Shown here one piece after another: positions 19,106 through 28,684 of a stretch of DNA of 64,000 bases. Location: the NCBI RefSeq assembly GCF_024449095.1, contig NZ_CP024627.1, forward strand, positions 3,162,001 through 3,226,000, written 5' to 3'. The position numbers and the translations under genes are program-made. The number at the start of each line of letters is the position of its first letter. Position 1 is the stretch's first letter. The notes beneath the pieces were generated by a model, which was not told the origin of the DNA, made no database searches, and was given only the letters and a program-made list of their open reading frames with translations. The DNA comes from Vibrio coralliilyticus (GTDB lineage Bacteria; Pseudomonadota; Gammaproteobacteria; Enterobacterales; Vibrionaceae).

Positions 19106-19467
19106 TAGCTACACTCTACGCATAGGGTTCTATACACAAAGCTAATTCAAGATAACCCATGTTTGAATTAGTTCTGCCTACAGGTATACACCCTACCGGT
19201 CTTTTGTACTAATGAGCCATCTCACACTTTCATTTTAAGGTTACAAAAATCTAGAAAGTACACCAATCTTACAGTAAACGCTACGCCACAAACTGCCTAG
19301 AATATAATAATGTTAACGATCTTATTATTTGCTTTACAGATATCTCCACCATTAGGAAAGGTTACATATATACAGTTTTGTCCCTTTAGTATTTTTACCC
19401 CGGCCACTCGCTAATAAAAATGGCTTGGACAGATTGCCAAGCCATTTTCTTATATTGCTATCACAGC
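19106..19467. other. Intergenic region with araC-type promoter and GH92 terminator
   Basis: No gene is seen. The left part must hold the promoter of the AraC-family gene. The right end carries the terminator at 19417–19448. Confidence 0.6.
19417..19448 (-). terminator. Terminator after the last GH92 gene
   Basis: A perfect 12-bp stem (AAAATGGCTTGG/CCAAGCCATTTT) with an 8-base loop ends in a T-run on the minus strand, 20 bases after the GH92 stop. Confidence 0.85.
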
Positions 19468-21921
19468 TTACTGCGGTTGAAGCGCCTGTAACTTATCGCC
19501 GGTCATAACAAAATGGAGTGTACCTCCGGCTTTAATTTCATCGTGCTTGAAGGTGAAGTTCTCACCCAGAGGCTGACCATTTATGGTGGCTGACTTGACG
19601 TATTTGTTATGAGGGCTGTTATTGTCCGCAATAATCTTAAACTCACCGCCTTTTACCGGAATGGTAATTTCGTCAAACAGTGGGCGGCCAATAGTGTAAG
19701 TTGGATCGGCTGGGGTCACTTGATAGAAGCCCATGGCGGACATCAGATACCAAGAACTCATTTGACCCACATCTTCGTTACCAATCAGTCCGGTCGGCTC
19801 AGTGGTGTACATCTCGGACATGATTTGGTCGAGATATTCCTGCGTCTTCCAAGGTTCATCGGTAAGCGCATACAGGTATGGGATATGATGCGATGGCTCA
19901 TTGCCATGCATGTATTGACCAATGTAGCCCGTCAAATCAGGTAATTCTTCGCCAGTATTGGATGAACTGGCATTAAAGAGCTCATCCAAATCTTCACGGA
20001 AGGCTATCTCTGGAGTAGTGTCTTTACCTCGTATTGCATCCGCATTATAGATCTCTTCTTTTAAACGCTTGTAGTCATGCATCGGCTGAAACTTCCACTG
20101 CCATGCATTGCCCTCGGTATAGGCAAACTCGTCAACGTAATAAGGGTCAAACGGCAATAACGGGCATTGCGGTTTCATTTCGCCAGAACCGCTAGGGAAC
20201 TCCACCAAAACACACTCATCCAATCTTTCCTCATCCACTGGCTGATAAAACTCGAGTGGTGGTTTGTTAGGTGATGTGCTGTCAGGATGGTTTTTCGCGC
20301 GTAAAAACCCCGTTCTTGGATCCCAATGGTTCAGCCAGTTTTCCGCCCGAGTTAAGAACTCGTTCTGCAGATCCGTATCACCCGCCATGCGGGCAATTTC
20401 TGACATCGCCCAGTCGCCATAAGCAAACTCTAGAGTATAAGAGGCGCTGTTCCAGTAACCGTGGTGGACAAAACCATTATCCTCGTACGCTTGTACCTGC
20501 ACCACACTTGCCGCGCCGATATTGTTATCTTCGGTCCAGTCTGGGAACTCCTCCGGTTCGTGGTAACGAACGGTGAACTCTGCCGCTTCTTTGGCAAGCT
20601 GGGGGTCGACATCCAAGCCTTTTGCCATTGCGTCCGCAATGATAGAAACGGCGGGGAAGCCAATCATGGTGCCAGTGTAATGGCTGTGCAGCTCCCATTT
20701 GGGCAAAATTCCTCCATCTTGATACTTACGAATCAAGTCATTAGCAAATTCTTCGGCTCGCTCAGGATCTATGATGCTCTTTAGCGGGTGAGCGGCACGG
20801 AAAGTATCCCACATTGAGTAGACGGAATAGTTCGGTGTCTCTCCGGCATCTTTTTGAATACGGGTGCGCATCGCCGGATATTGACCGTCTACATCTTGGA
20901 AAATCATAGGGGCAATCGAGGCATGATAAAGCGCGGTGTAGAAGATTTCTTTCTGATCTTCTGAGCCACCCGAAACTATCATTCTACTCAGCTCTTGGTG
21001 CCACGCATCGTTGGCTTTTTCACGTGCCATATCAAAAGAGACACCTTGTGCTTCAGCTTCTAAGTTCTTTTGAGCCCCCTCTACACCGGTTGGGGACAAG
21101 CCGACTTGAATTTCAAGCGGTACCGATGAAGGCGCAAAATCTAAATAGGCGATGGTTTTGGTGGCATCTATATTGTCATTTTCAACATCAATTTCAGTCT
21201 CTACGCCATCCACCATCGCCATTGCCTTGACGATAGGCTGATTGAACCTTGCATAGAAGTAGACATGCTGGTTGTTTGCCCAACCATTTGAGCTACGCAT
21301 GCCGCGAATGGTGTAAGCGTCAATGAACTCAAGGTCGCCATTCATCGTTCGGTTATCAAAATGGCCCTTGTTAAGGGTGTGGTCAAGGTCGAACTTGATA
21401 CGTGGAATTGTGCCTTGTTTAAACGTGTAGCGATGAAAGCCAACACGTTGAGTCGTTGTCAGCTCAGCTTGGATTTTGCCTTCGTTTAGCTCCACAGCGT
21501 AATATCCAGCTGCTGCAGTTTCGTTTTTCTTATCGAAAGTGTTGTAAACCGCATTTTCTTTCTCGGTAAAGGGCAAAACGAGGATATCTCCAAGATCGGT
21601 AATTCCGGTGCCTGAGAGGTGAGTGTGAGAGAAACCGTAAACAGGAATTTCAGTCAGCTCACCATGATCAAAGTAACCCGCGGCTGATCCCCAGCCTTCC
21701 ATCTCAGTATCAGGGGAAAGTTGAACCAAGCCATAAGGCACGACCGCGCCAGGAAAGGTGTGGCCATCAGCTCCGGTACCTATCATTGGGTTGACATATT
21801 GAGTCAGAGTGGTGTCTAAAACCGTGCCGGAGCCGCTGCTGTCCTCTTCGGGATTACAGCCAGCGAGCCCCAACATCACAGCGATGATTGCAGTAGAGAC
21901 GAGCGTTCTTTTTAGTTTCAT
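19468..21921 (-). CDS. GH92 alpha-mannosidase, lipoprotein (third GH92 in the operon)
   Basis: The 817-residue product has a lipoprotein signal (LAGC, lipid Cys at residue 22, then N, which favours the outer membrane). It matches glycoside hydrolase family 92: GHTFPGAVVPYGLVQLSPDT near the N-terminus and the family's catalytic-domain segments HGNEPSHH (general-acid Glu at about 675) and GNEDVGQMS (base Asp at about 717). Family 92 enzymes are calcium-dependent exo-acting alpha-mannosidases (1,2-, 1,3-, 1,4- or 1,6-linked) that invert the anomeric centre. The exact linkage is not known. GGAATAGAA precedes the ATG. It is the last gene of the line EIIA–EIICB–GH92–GH92–GH92. Confidence 0.92.
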   Translation of the reverse strand: MKLKRTLVSTAIIAVMLGLAGCNPEEDSSGSGTVLDTTLTQYVNPMIGTGADGHTFPGAVVPYGLVQLSPDTEMEGWGSAAGYFDHGELTEIPVYGFSHTHLSGTGITDLGDILVLPFTEKENAVYNTFDKKNETAAAGYYAVELNEGKIQAELTTTQRVGFHRYTFKQGTIPRIKFDLDHTLNKGHFDNRTMNGDLEFIDAYTIRGMRSSNGWANNQHVYFYARFNQPIVKAMAMVDGVETEIDVENDNIDATKTIAYLDFAPSSVPLEIQVGLSPTGVEGAQKNLEAEAQGVSFDMAREKANDAWHQELSRMIVSGGSEDQKEIFYTALYHASIAPMIFQDVDGQYPAMRTRIQKDAGETPNYSVYSMWDTFRAAHPLKSIIDPERAEEFANDLIRKYQDGGILPKWELHSHYTGTMIGFPAVSIIADAMAKGLDVDPQLAKEAAEFTVRYHEPEEFPDWTEDNNIGAASVVQVQAYEDNGFVHHGYWNSASYTLEFAYGDWAMSEIARMAGDTDLQNEFLTRAENWLNHWDPRTGFLRAKNHPDSTSPNKPPLEFYQPVDEERLDECVLVEFPSGSGEMKPQCPLLPFDPYYVDEFAYTEGNAWQWKFQPMHDYKRLKEEIYNADAIRGKDTTPEIAFREDLDELFNASSSNTGEELPDLTGYIGQYMHGNEPSHHIPYLYALTDEPWKTQEYLDQIMSEMYTTEPTGLIGNEDVGQMSSWYLMSAMGFYQVTPADPTYTIGRPLFDEITIPVKGGEFKIIADNNSPHNKYVKSATINGQPLGENFTFKHDEIKAGGTLHFVMTGDKLQALQPQ

Positions 21922-21958
21922 GTTTCTATTCCATAGTGATTAAAGTGTCTACAGAAAG

Positions 21959-21980
21959 AGAGGGGCTGGCTTGCCCCTCT
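21959..21980 (-). terminator. Hairpin between second and third GH92 genes
   Basis: An 8-bp stem (AGAGGGGC/GCCCCTCT) with a 6-base loop is followed on the minus strand by CTTTCT, a moderate T-run. It probably causes partial termination inside the operon. Confidence 0.65.
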
Positions 21981-22004
21981 TTTTGCGATTGTGGAGAGGC
22001 TGGA

Positions 22005-24707
22005 TTACTGTGCTTGCATCGCTTCAGATTGATCGGATGTCATCACGAAGTGCAGTTCACCACCGTCCCTAAGCTCGTTGTGGGCAAAAGTAAAATTTTC
22101 CCCAAGAGGCTGACCATTGATGGTGGCTGACTTGACGTAGATATTCTCGTCACTGTTGTTTTCCGCCGTAATAGTGAACTGACCGCCATCAACAGGGATC
22201 ACCGCTTTATCAAATAGCGGGCGTCCGATAGTGTAAGTCGCATCACCTGGCGTCACTTGGTAAAAACCCAAAGCGGACATCACATACCAAGCCGACATCT
22301 GACCGACATCTTCATTGCCAATCAAGCCATCGTGGGTCGGGTGATAAAACGTGTTCATGGCTTGATCAATGACCTCTTGGGTCTTCCATGGCTGTGCCGT
22401 CCAGTTGTAGAGATAAGGCACATGGTGATCGGGCTCATTACCCATCACAAATTGGCCAATGTAGCCCGACATGTCGTGAGATTGGCTGGTATCTGCATTT
22501 GGATCCGCATTGAACAAGGCGTTCAAATTGGTCAAAAATGCCGCTTTGCCTTTTGGTGTGACATCTTCAGGTAACGAGAAGTCATCACGTTCAATGAATT
22601 CGCCCGCCATGACATTAGCTAAACCATTGAGGTTGTGCGGTGCAAACCAAGTCCACTGCCAGCTATTGCCTTCGGTGAAGTCTTCACCACGGTGCTCGGC
22701 GCGATATGGCCAGAACGTGTCGTAAGGCTTGAGATCCGCGCGGTCTTTACACTGGTCGTAATCCATATGATCTGGAATCGCGAGCGCCAGATTGTCATCC
22801 AGACATTGTACTTTCAGGTTATTTGCCCACTCCTTCGAGCCATTATTGAGATAGACGGGGCGCATAAATCCAGTCACACCCAAGGCATTGCCATCGGGAT
22901 CTTGCAGCTTACCGTAGTAGGTTGGATTGAAATCGAAGTAGTTTTTGAACGACTCTGAACGTGCCATATAACGTTGATACTGGGCATCATCACCCGCCAG
23001 CTTGGCAATTTGCGCGATACACCAGTCGTAGTACGCATTTTCTAAACCATAAGAAACAGACTCGCTGACCAGTTCATCGTACTTATCCATTTTCAAACCA
23101 TCGACATAGCCTGGCTTATCGCCCGCATCAGCGGCCCACTTCGTATTAGCTGGAATAAAGCCATTGTCTTCTTGGTACTCATTGTGGCGGGTCATGATGG
23201 TGAAACGTTTGTCACCATTCCATGCGTCTTGGTAAGGAACCCAAGTTTCGGTTTTGTTCAGGTCAAAATTCACCGACTCTTCAGCTGCTTGCAGCGCCAA
23301 ATCAAACTCTTCGGCTGAAAAAGCGTCAGGGTATTTCACCATGACATCAGCAATCACAGCCATAGCAGGATGACCGACCATCTCCCCTGTATAATCTGAG
23401 TGCAGTTCCCACTTAGGCAGTACGCCGCCAGTGCGGTATTTATTCAAGAGGTCACGGACATGTTCGATGGCACGCTCTTTATCTACGATGGTTTTCAACG
23501 GTTGAGCAGCGCGGAAGGTATCCCACATCGAATAGACAGAATAATTCACCACGCCCTCTTTCGCTTGGTGAACTTTGCCATCCATACCACGGTACTTTCC
23601 ATCCACGTCTTGGTAGACAAATGGCGCGATGAAAGTGCGATACAAAGAAGTATAAAAGAGGGTTTTATCTGCCTGATTACTCCCCTCCAATTCAAAATCA
23701 CCCAACACGTTTTGCCATGCAGTACGGTTTTTGGCGACCACACGCTCAAAATCCCAGCCATTAGTATCTGCGGCTAAGTTTTTCAGTGCACCGTCCACTC
23801 CCGTTCCAGACACAGCGACCTTGACCACTAGCGCCTCGTCACCCTTACCAAAGTTCAAATGCGTCATTACATCATTGGCCATCCGAGCCAAACGCTCCGG
23901 ATCGGGTTCCGGCTCGCCCGGAACGGACTCATGCTCAGCGTACCCTCGGTAGTCTTCTAACCCCACCTCAGTAGCGTCCGTCTCTGTCAGCTCCGTTTCT
24001 AAGACCAACTTTGAATACAAGTTTTCCTCAACGATAGGCTCGGAAAACTCAGCAGCAAAGAAGACAGTTTGCCACTGTCCCCACTCATTAGAAGTACGGG
24101 CACCGACCACGGTAGTATCATTGACCCTTTTGTAATAGATATTGCGCGAATGGTTGCCGTACTGTTCTAGCAACTCATGCTGCAGATCAATGCGGATTTT
24201 TCGGTCTTCTCCGGGCTCGAAGGTATAGCGCTGGAATGCCACACGATCTGTGGCCGAAAGTTCAGCTTTAACACCCGTCTCCACCAGATCCACGGCGTAG
24301 TAACCCACTTCCGCCACTTCAGAGGCTTTATCCATCGTTACTGGGTCAGTGTCGAACCCGGTGTAAGGTAAAAAGGCAAAATCGTTTAAATCCCCTTTAC
24401 CCGCACCAGAGATATGGGTCATGGAAAAGCCAGACAGCAAATCGTGTACTGGGTCATACTCCACGGGTGACCCTTTACCCTCCCACCCTGTCGGGTCAAA
24501 GTTATCCGGTGAGGGCTGGATCATCCCCTCAGGCATCACGGGGGAAGGGTTTACATTGCCTAAGCCCTCGGTACCAATCAAGGTATCAACGTATGCCAGA
24601 GTGGGGGTAGCAGTCACATCAAATCCGGATTCGTCATCGCTGTTACAAGCAGCCAGACTAAACACAGCACTGAGCACTGCGATTGAGAGAAGTGTTTTCT
24701 TAAATTG
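22005..24707 (-). CDS. GH92-family protein, lipoprotein (second GH92 in the operon)
   Basis: The 900-residue product has a lipoprotein signal (LAAC at residues 18–21 of the chosen start). The GH92 catalytic segments are kept: MGNEPDHH (Glu at about 758) and GNEDVGQMS (Asp at about 800), as is KWELHSDYTGEMVGHPA. The N-terminal domain differs from its two neighbours: the GHTFPGA motif is replaced by LGNVNPSPVMPEGMIQPSPD, and there are inserts of some 90 residues, for example around residues 260–280 and 500–560. This points to another linkage or aglycone. The ATG at 24707 is chosen because it begins the signal peptide; an in-frame GTG 30 bases earlier adds nothing. Confidence 0.9.
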   Translation of the reverse strand, partial: QFKKTLLSIAVLSAVFSLAACNSDDESGFDVTATPTLAYVDTLIGTEGLGNVNPSPVMPEGMIQPSPDNFDPTGWEGKGSPVEYDPVHDLLSGFSMTHISGAGKGDLNDFAFLPYTGFDTDPVTMDKASEVAEVGYYAVDLVETGVKAELSATDRVAFQRYTFEPGEDRKIRIDLQHELLEQYGNHSRNIYYKRVNDTTVVGARTSNEWGQWQTVFFAAEFSEPIVEENLYSKLVLETELTETDATEVGLEDYRGYAEHESVPGEPEPDPERLARMANDVMTHLNFGKGDEALVVKVAVSGTGVDGALKNLAADTNGWDFERVVAKNRTAWQNVLGDFELEGSNQADKTLFYTSLYRTFIAPFVYQDVDGKYRGMDGKVHQAKEGVVNYSVYSMWDTFRAAQPLKTIVDKERAIEHVRDLLNKYRTGGVLPKWELHSDYTGEMVGHPAMAVIADVMVKYPDAFSAEEFDLALQAAEESVNFDLNKTETWVPYQDAWNGDKRFTIMTRHNEYQEDNGFIPANTKWAADAGDKPGYVDGLKMDKYDELVSESVSYGLENAYYDWCIAQIAKLAGDDAQYQRYMARSESFKNYFDFNPTYYGKLQDPDGNALGVTGFMRPVYLNNGSKEWANNLKVQCLDDNLALAIPDHMDYDQCKDRADLKPYDTFWPYRAEHRGEDFTEGNSWQWTWFAPHNLNGLANVMAGEFIERDDFSLPEDVTPKGKAAFLTNLNALFNADPNADTSQSHDMSGYIGQFVMGNEPDHHVPYLYNWTAQPWKTQEVIDQAMNTFYHPTHDGLIGNEDVGQMSAWYVMSALGFYQVTPGDATYTIGRPLFDKAVIPVDGGQFTITAENNSDENIYVKSATINGQPLGENFTFAHNELRDGGELHFVMTSDQSEAMQAQ

Positions 24708-24739
24708 CATGGTTATTGTCCAAGATTGAGTTTGCACAC

Positions 24740-24764
24740 AAAAAAGGGAGCACTGAGCCCCCTT
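24740..24764 (-). terminator. Hairpin between first and second GH92 genes
   Basis: On the minus strand an 8-bp stem (AAGGGGGC with GCTCCCTT, one G·U pair) and a 5-base loop are followed by six Ts. It lies between the stop of the first GH92 gene and the start of the second. Confidence 0.7.
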
Positions 24765-24772
24765 AGAAATGA

Positions 24773-27187
24773 TTACTCGCCAAGATTGGCTTTCATTGCC
24801 TGAGACTTGTCACCCGTCATGACGAAATGGAGTTCGCCACCCGCTTTGAATTCGCTGTGCTGGAAGGTGTTGTACTTATCTAAAGGCTTACCGTTAATGG
24901 TCACCTCTTTGATGTACATGTTGTCTGGGCCGTTATTTTCCGCTGTCACTGTAAAGGTACCCAAGCCGATATCTACGGTGGCTTTGTCGAAAATAGGTCG
25001 GCCTATGCTGTAGGTGGGATCCGTAGGGGAAATTTGGTAAAAACCGAGGGCAGACATTAAGTACCAAGCGGACATTTGGCCAACATCCTCATTGCCGATA
25101 ATGCCATCCGGAGTAGGCTTGTAGAACTCATCATAGACCTGATCCAGATACTCCTGCGCCTTGTACGATTCTTCCGTACGGTTGTAGAGATAAATCACGT
25201 GGTGCGATGGCTCGTTACCATGAATGTACTGACCTATGTAACCGGTCATATCTTGATGGGCATCACCGCCATTAGGATCAGCATTAAACAGGTTGTTGAG
25301 TTTATCGTTTAAACCTGACGTGCCCCCCATGATCTCGGTTAGCTTGTCCAAGTCCTGCATAAAGGTCCATTGCCATTGCCAGGCATTGCCTTCGGTGTAG
25401 TAATAAGCATCTGATAGATAAGGGTCAAAATCGGCAGAGGCATATTTCAGCTCACATGGATCAACGCCACCCTTTTTCAGCTCGGTAGGTACAAAGAAAC
25501 CTGTGCCATCGGCATTACCGGCATCAGCATCCCAATGGTTAAGCGAGTAATAGGAACGCGCTTTAAACTCTTCGTAGCCGTCCATATCGCCTGCGGCTTT
25601 GGCCATTTCGGCAATGGTCCAATCGTAGAAGGAGTACTCCAACGAGTATGAGACTGAGTTCCAATTCGGATACCGAACACACTGTTCATCTTCGTGATAG
25701 CTCAATTGACCAGCCATCACTGAACTTAAAATATCATCGTGGATCTGCGGATATTCATCTGGAGCGTAACGTGCAGACTTCACCGAGGCGGAATACGCCG
25801 CTTCAGCATCAACTAAGCCTTTGGTCACTGCATCACCCAAGATCGCAGCCGCGGGATAACCAATCATGGTGCCCGTTTCTGAGCCGTGCCCTTCCCATTT
25901 AGGCACTAACCCAAATTCCTGATTGGATTTGCGAATTAAATCTTTGGCGTACAAAGTCGCTTGTTTAGGATCGATAATGGTCCACATCGGGTGAACAGCA
26001 CGGAACGTATCCCAAGTGGAGTAGATAGAGTAGTTAGGGGTATCCCCTGCTTCCAACTGACGCAAACCGCCCAACATATCCACATACTGCCCATCGACAT
26101 CATAGAACTCTATCGGGGCGATCATCATGTGATACATACCGGTGTAGAAGTTGGTTTTCTCTGCGTCACTGCCTCCTTCTAGCTTGATTTTGGCTAACTT
26201 TTCAGCCCATGCATACTCTGCGTCTTCTTTCGTTTGCGCAAAATCAAACTCTGGCACTTCGGCTTCTAAGTTCTTCTGTGCGCCTTGCCAGCTCACTGGT
26301 GAGATACCCACTCGAATCTCAATAGCTTCATCACCCGCGCCAAAATTTAGATAGGCGGTTAGGTCGTCACCTTCGTAAACCGAACTCTGAGCCATCGGTT
26401 GAGTAGGCAAACTGTCACTTTCGCCCAACATTGCCCTAGCAATTGGCTGACTAAATTTGGCATAGAAGAAGATATCGTGACCTTGATGATCTTGGCCTTG
26501 GAACCAACCAGTGGATTTTTTGCTACCGCGAAGAGTGTAGTCATCCACCACTTCCAGCTTGTTGTTGAGTGATTCACCGTTATTGTTCAAAAGGGTATGG
26601 CCTAAATCGAACTTAACGTTTCGCTCAGCACCTTCAGCAAAGACATATCGGTGTAAACCAACGCGCTTGGTTGCGCTCAGCTCAACCTCAATTTGGCCTT
26701 GGTTTAGCTTAGTTTTGTAGTAGCCCGCGCTTGCTTCTTCATTGACTTTGTCAAAGGAGTTTATCTGGGTATCGGCTAAATCAGCATAAGGTAAAACTAG
26801 GATATCACCCAAGTCGGTGGCACCTGTGCCAGAGAGATGAGTATGGGAGAAACCGTAAAGTGGCATATCAGTATCGACTATTTCACCGGTTTCGTAATTT
26901 GATGAATCCCAATAACCAGAAGCTGAATGCCAAGGGTTCATGCCAGATTCATGGTCCGTTTCAGAGCCAATAAACGTATCGGGGGACAACTGTACCATGC
27001 CTGCCGGAACTGTCGCTCCGGGAAAGGTATGCCCCGATGCCGCGGTGCCAATCATTGGATCAACATACTCCAACACTGTCAGATCAACAGGCTGTTTATC
27101 TCTGGTGTCATTGTCACTGTTACAGCCGACTAACCCGCCAGAAAGGCCGACTAGAATGGCGAGTGAAAGTAAACTACGTCTATACAT
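24773..27187 (-). CDS. GH92 alpha-mannosidase, lipoprotein (first GH92 in the operon)
   Basis: The 804-residue product has a lipoprotein signal (LVGC, Cys at residue 22) and the GH92 signatures GHTFPGATVPAGMVQLSPDT, HGNEPSHHVIYLY and GNEDVGQMSAWYLMSALGFY (about residue 698 onwards). It is more like the third GH92 gene than the second. It would act on terminal alpha-mannose at the outer membrane, feeding the PTS encoded just upstream. Only a weak ribosome site (GGTAAGT) is visible before the ATG. The upstream gap of about 90 bases carries a strong hairpin. Confidence 0.92.
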   Translation of the reverse strand: MYRRSLLSLAILVGLSGGLVGCNSDNDTRDKQPVDLTVLEYVDPMIGTAASGHTFPGATVPAGMVQLSPDTFIGSETDHESGMNPWHSASGYWDSSNYETGEIVDTDMPLYGFSHTHLSGTGATDLGDILVLPYADLADTQINSFDKVNEEASAGYYKTKLNQGQIEVELSATKRVGLHRYVFAEGAERNVKFDLGHTLLNNNGESLNNKLEVVDDYTLRGSKKSTGWFQGQDHQGHDIFFYAKFSQPIARAMLGESDSLPTQPMAQSSVYEGDDLTAYLNFGAGDEAIEIRVGISPVSWQGAQKNLEAEVPEFDFAQTKEDAEYAWAEKLAKIKLEGGSDAEKTNFYTGMYHMMIAPIEFYDVDGQYVDMLGGLRQLEAGDTPNYSIYSTWDTFRAVHPMWTIIDPKQATLYAKDLIRKSNQEFGLVPKWEGHGSETGTMIGYPAAAILGDAVTKGLVDAEAAYSASVKSARYAPDEYPQIHDDILSSVMAGQLSYHEDEQCVRYPNWNSVSYSLEYSFYDWTIAEMAKAAGDMDGYEEFKARSYYSLNHWDADAGNADGTGFFVPTELKKGGVDPCELKYASADFDPYLSDAYYYTEGNAWQWQWTFMQDLDKLTEIMGGTSGLNDKLNNLFNADPNGGDAHQDMTGYIGQYIHGNEPSHHVIYLYNRTEESYKAQEYLDQVYDEFYKPTPDGIIGNEDVGQMSAWYLMSALGFYQISPTDPTYSIGRPIFDKATVDIGLGTFTVTAENNGPDNMYIKEVTINGKPLDKYNTFQHSEFKAGGELHFVMTGDKSQAMKANLGE

Positions 27188-27223
27188 GTACTTACCGTAT
27201 TATCGTTATATTTAGTAGGGAGG

Positions 27224-27248
27224 AGAGCCCTTTGGGGGAAAGGGCTCT
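27224..27248 (-). promoter_or_regulatory. Strong hairpin between PTS and GH92 genes
   Basis: A perfect 10-bp stem (AGAGCCCTTT/AAAGGGCTCT) with a 5-base loop lies in the 88-base gap. On the minus strand it is followed by CCTCCCTAC rather than Ts, so it is better seen as an mRNA-processing or stability element that protects the upstream PTS message than as a terminator. Confidence 0.6.
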
Positions 27249-27275
27249 TAATTAGGAGCTTAACGTTATGGATGC

Positions 27276-28673
27276 TTATGAATTAATCAGTGTTGCTGCC
27301 TTGCGCATAGCCTCTTTGGTTGAACATTCCACCACCTTGGCGTTTGCAAAACGGTGAACATCTTTCACTTGGATATCATGAGCCAGAATAACCAGCTTCG
27401 CATTGGCAACATCTAGGTCAGTAATACGGTTCTGAATGCCGTTCTGACCTTGGGTTTCAACCTTGATTTTAATGCCAGCCGCGGCGCCTGCTTTTTCCAG
27501 TGCTTTTGCCGCCATAAAGGTATGTGCAACGCCTGAAGGACAGCACGTTACCGCCACAATGTCATACTCGCCTTCGCCAGCTACAGGTGCAGGTTTTGCC
27601 TGAACAGGCTCAGCCTCTTGTGTGTCGTCTTCTGATTCTTCAGCAACAGGCTTCCAGAAACCGACAATCAGAGCAGTGGTCATGGAACCTAATGCGATAC
27701 CGACAACGTACATTGGAATATTGCTAGATACAGGCGCAGTAATCAGGCCTCCCCATGGGGCATGCAGCAATACGTCGGTTAAGAAGCCAAATACACAGCC
27801 AACAACACCACCCACTACAATCGAAGGCAGAACTCGAACAGGGTCATTTGCGGCAAATGGAATGGCACCTTCCGATATACCGATTGAGCCCATGATTGCT
27901 GCCGCTTTACCCGCTTCTTGCTCTTGCTTGGTGAATTTTTTCTTAAATAGGAAGGTAGCAAGTGCCATACCCAGTGGTGGTGTACAAATAGCGATACCAA
28001 CGCCACCCATTAGCCAAGGCTGAGTATCCACCTGAGTTTGAGCGAACAGTGTTGCCACTTTGTTGATTGGGCCGCCCATATCAAAGGCTGTCATCGCACC
28101 CAGAATCGTTCCCAGCACTACTTTTGATGCCCCAGCCATTGAAGCCAAGAACTCATTCATTGACGCCATGAAAACCTTAATAGGTTCACCTATCCCCCAC
28201 AGCACAATACCCGCCGAGATCAGTGTGCCAAGAAGAGGGTAAATAAAGTACGCACCCAACGCGGTCATGTTGGTAGAAAGCGGTATCTTCTTAAGCTGAA
28301 GTACGACACCGCCAGCAAGGAAGCCCGCCACGATGCAGCCAAGAAAGCCACCGCCCATATCTGCCATAATGCCAGAAGCGATCATCGCTGGTGCTAATGC
28401 CGGTTTATCTGCAATTGAGTAACCGATAAAACCACCAAGAATAATAGGAAACAGCACCAAACCTTTAATACCGATATTAGAAATATCAGCTAATAGGCCG
28501 TCTGCTGGCACCGCACCTTTACCTGATGCCATTACTGCAAGAGCGAGTAGTACACCACCAGCCACAATAAAGGGCAACATATGTGAAGTGCCATATAAAA
28601 GATGGCCTTTCATCGTAGTTAATATTTTTTTATAGTCACTACTATTATTTTCTTGAGCTATAATTGCCGTCAT
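27276..28673 (-). CDS. PTS fructose-family EIIC–EIIB fusion
   Basis: The 465-residue product has an EIIC membrane domain (about residues 20–345, with GGPINKVATLFAQTQV and the loop GISEGAIPFA) and a C-terminal EIIB with phospho-Cys378 (CPSGVAHTF). It takes phosphate from the EIIA encoded 11 bases upstream and imports a hexose. It is close in sequence to the EIIC–EIIB part of the gene at 15108, so the two arose by duplication. Its position at the head of three alpha-mannosidase genes suggests that the sugar is mannose or a short mannoside. AAGGCGTG precedes the ATG. Confidence 0.92.
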   Translation of the reverse strand: MTAIIAQENNSSDYKKILTTMKGHLLYGTSHMLPFIVAGGVLLALAVMASGKGAVPADGLLADISNIGIKGLVLFPIILGGFIGYSIADKPALAPAMIASGIMADMGGGFLGCIVAGFLAGGVVLQLKKIPLSTNMTALGAYFIYPLLGTLISAGIVLWGIGEPIKVFMASMNEFLASMAGASKVVLGTILGAMTAFDMGGPINKVATLFAQTQVDTQPWLMGGVGIAICTPPLGMALATFLFKKKFTKQEQEAGKAAAIMGSIGISEGAIPFAANDPVRVLPSIVVGGVVGCVFGFLTDVLLHAPWGGLITAPVSSNIPMYVVGIALGSMTTALIVGFWKPVAEESEDDTQEAEPVQAKPAPVAGEGEYDIVAVTCCPSGVAHTFMAAKALEKAGAAAGIKIKVETQGQNGIQNRITDLDVANAKLVILAHDIQVKDVHRFANAKVVECSTKEAMRKAATLINS

Positions 28674-28684
28674 AATTTCACGCC

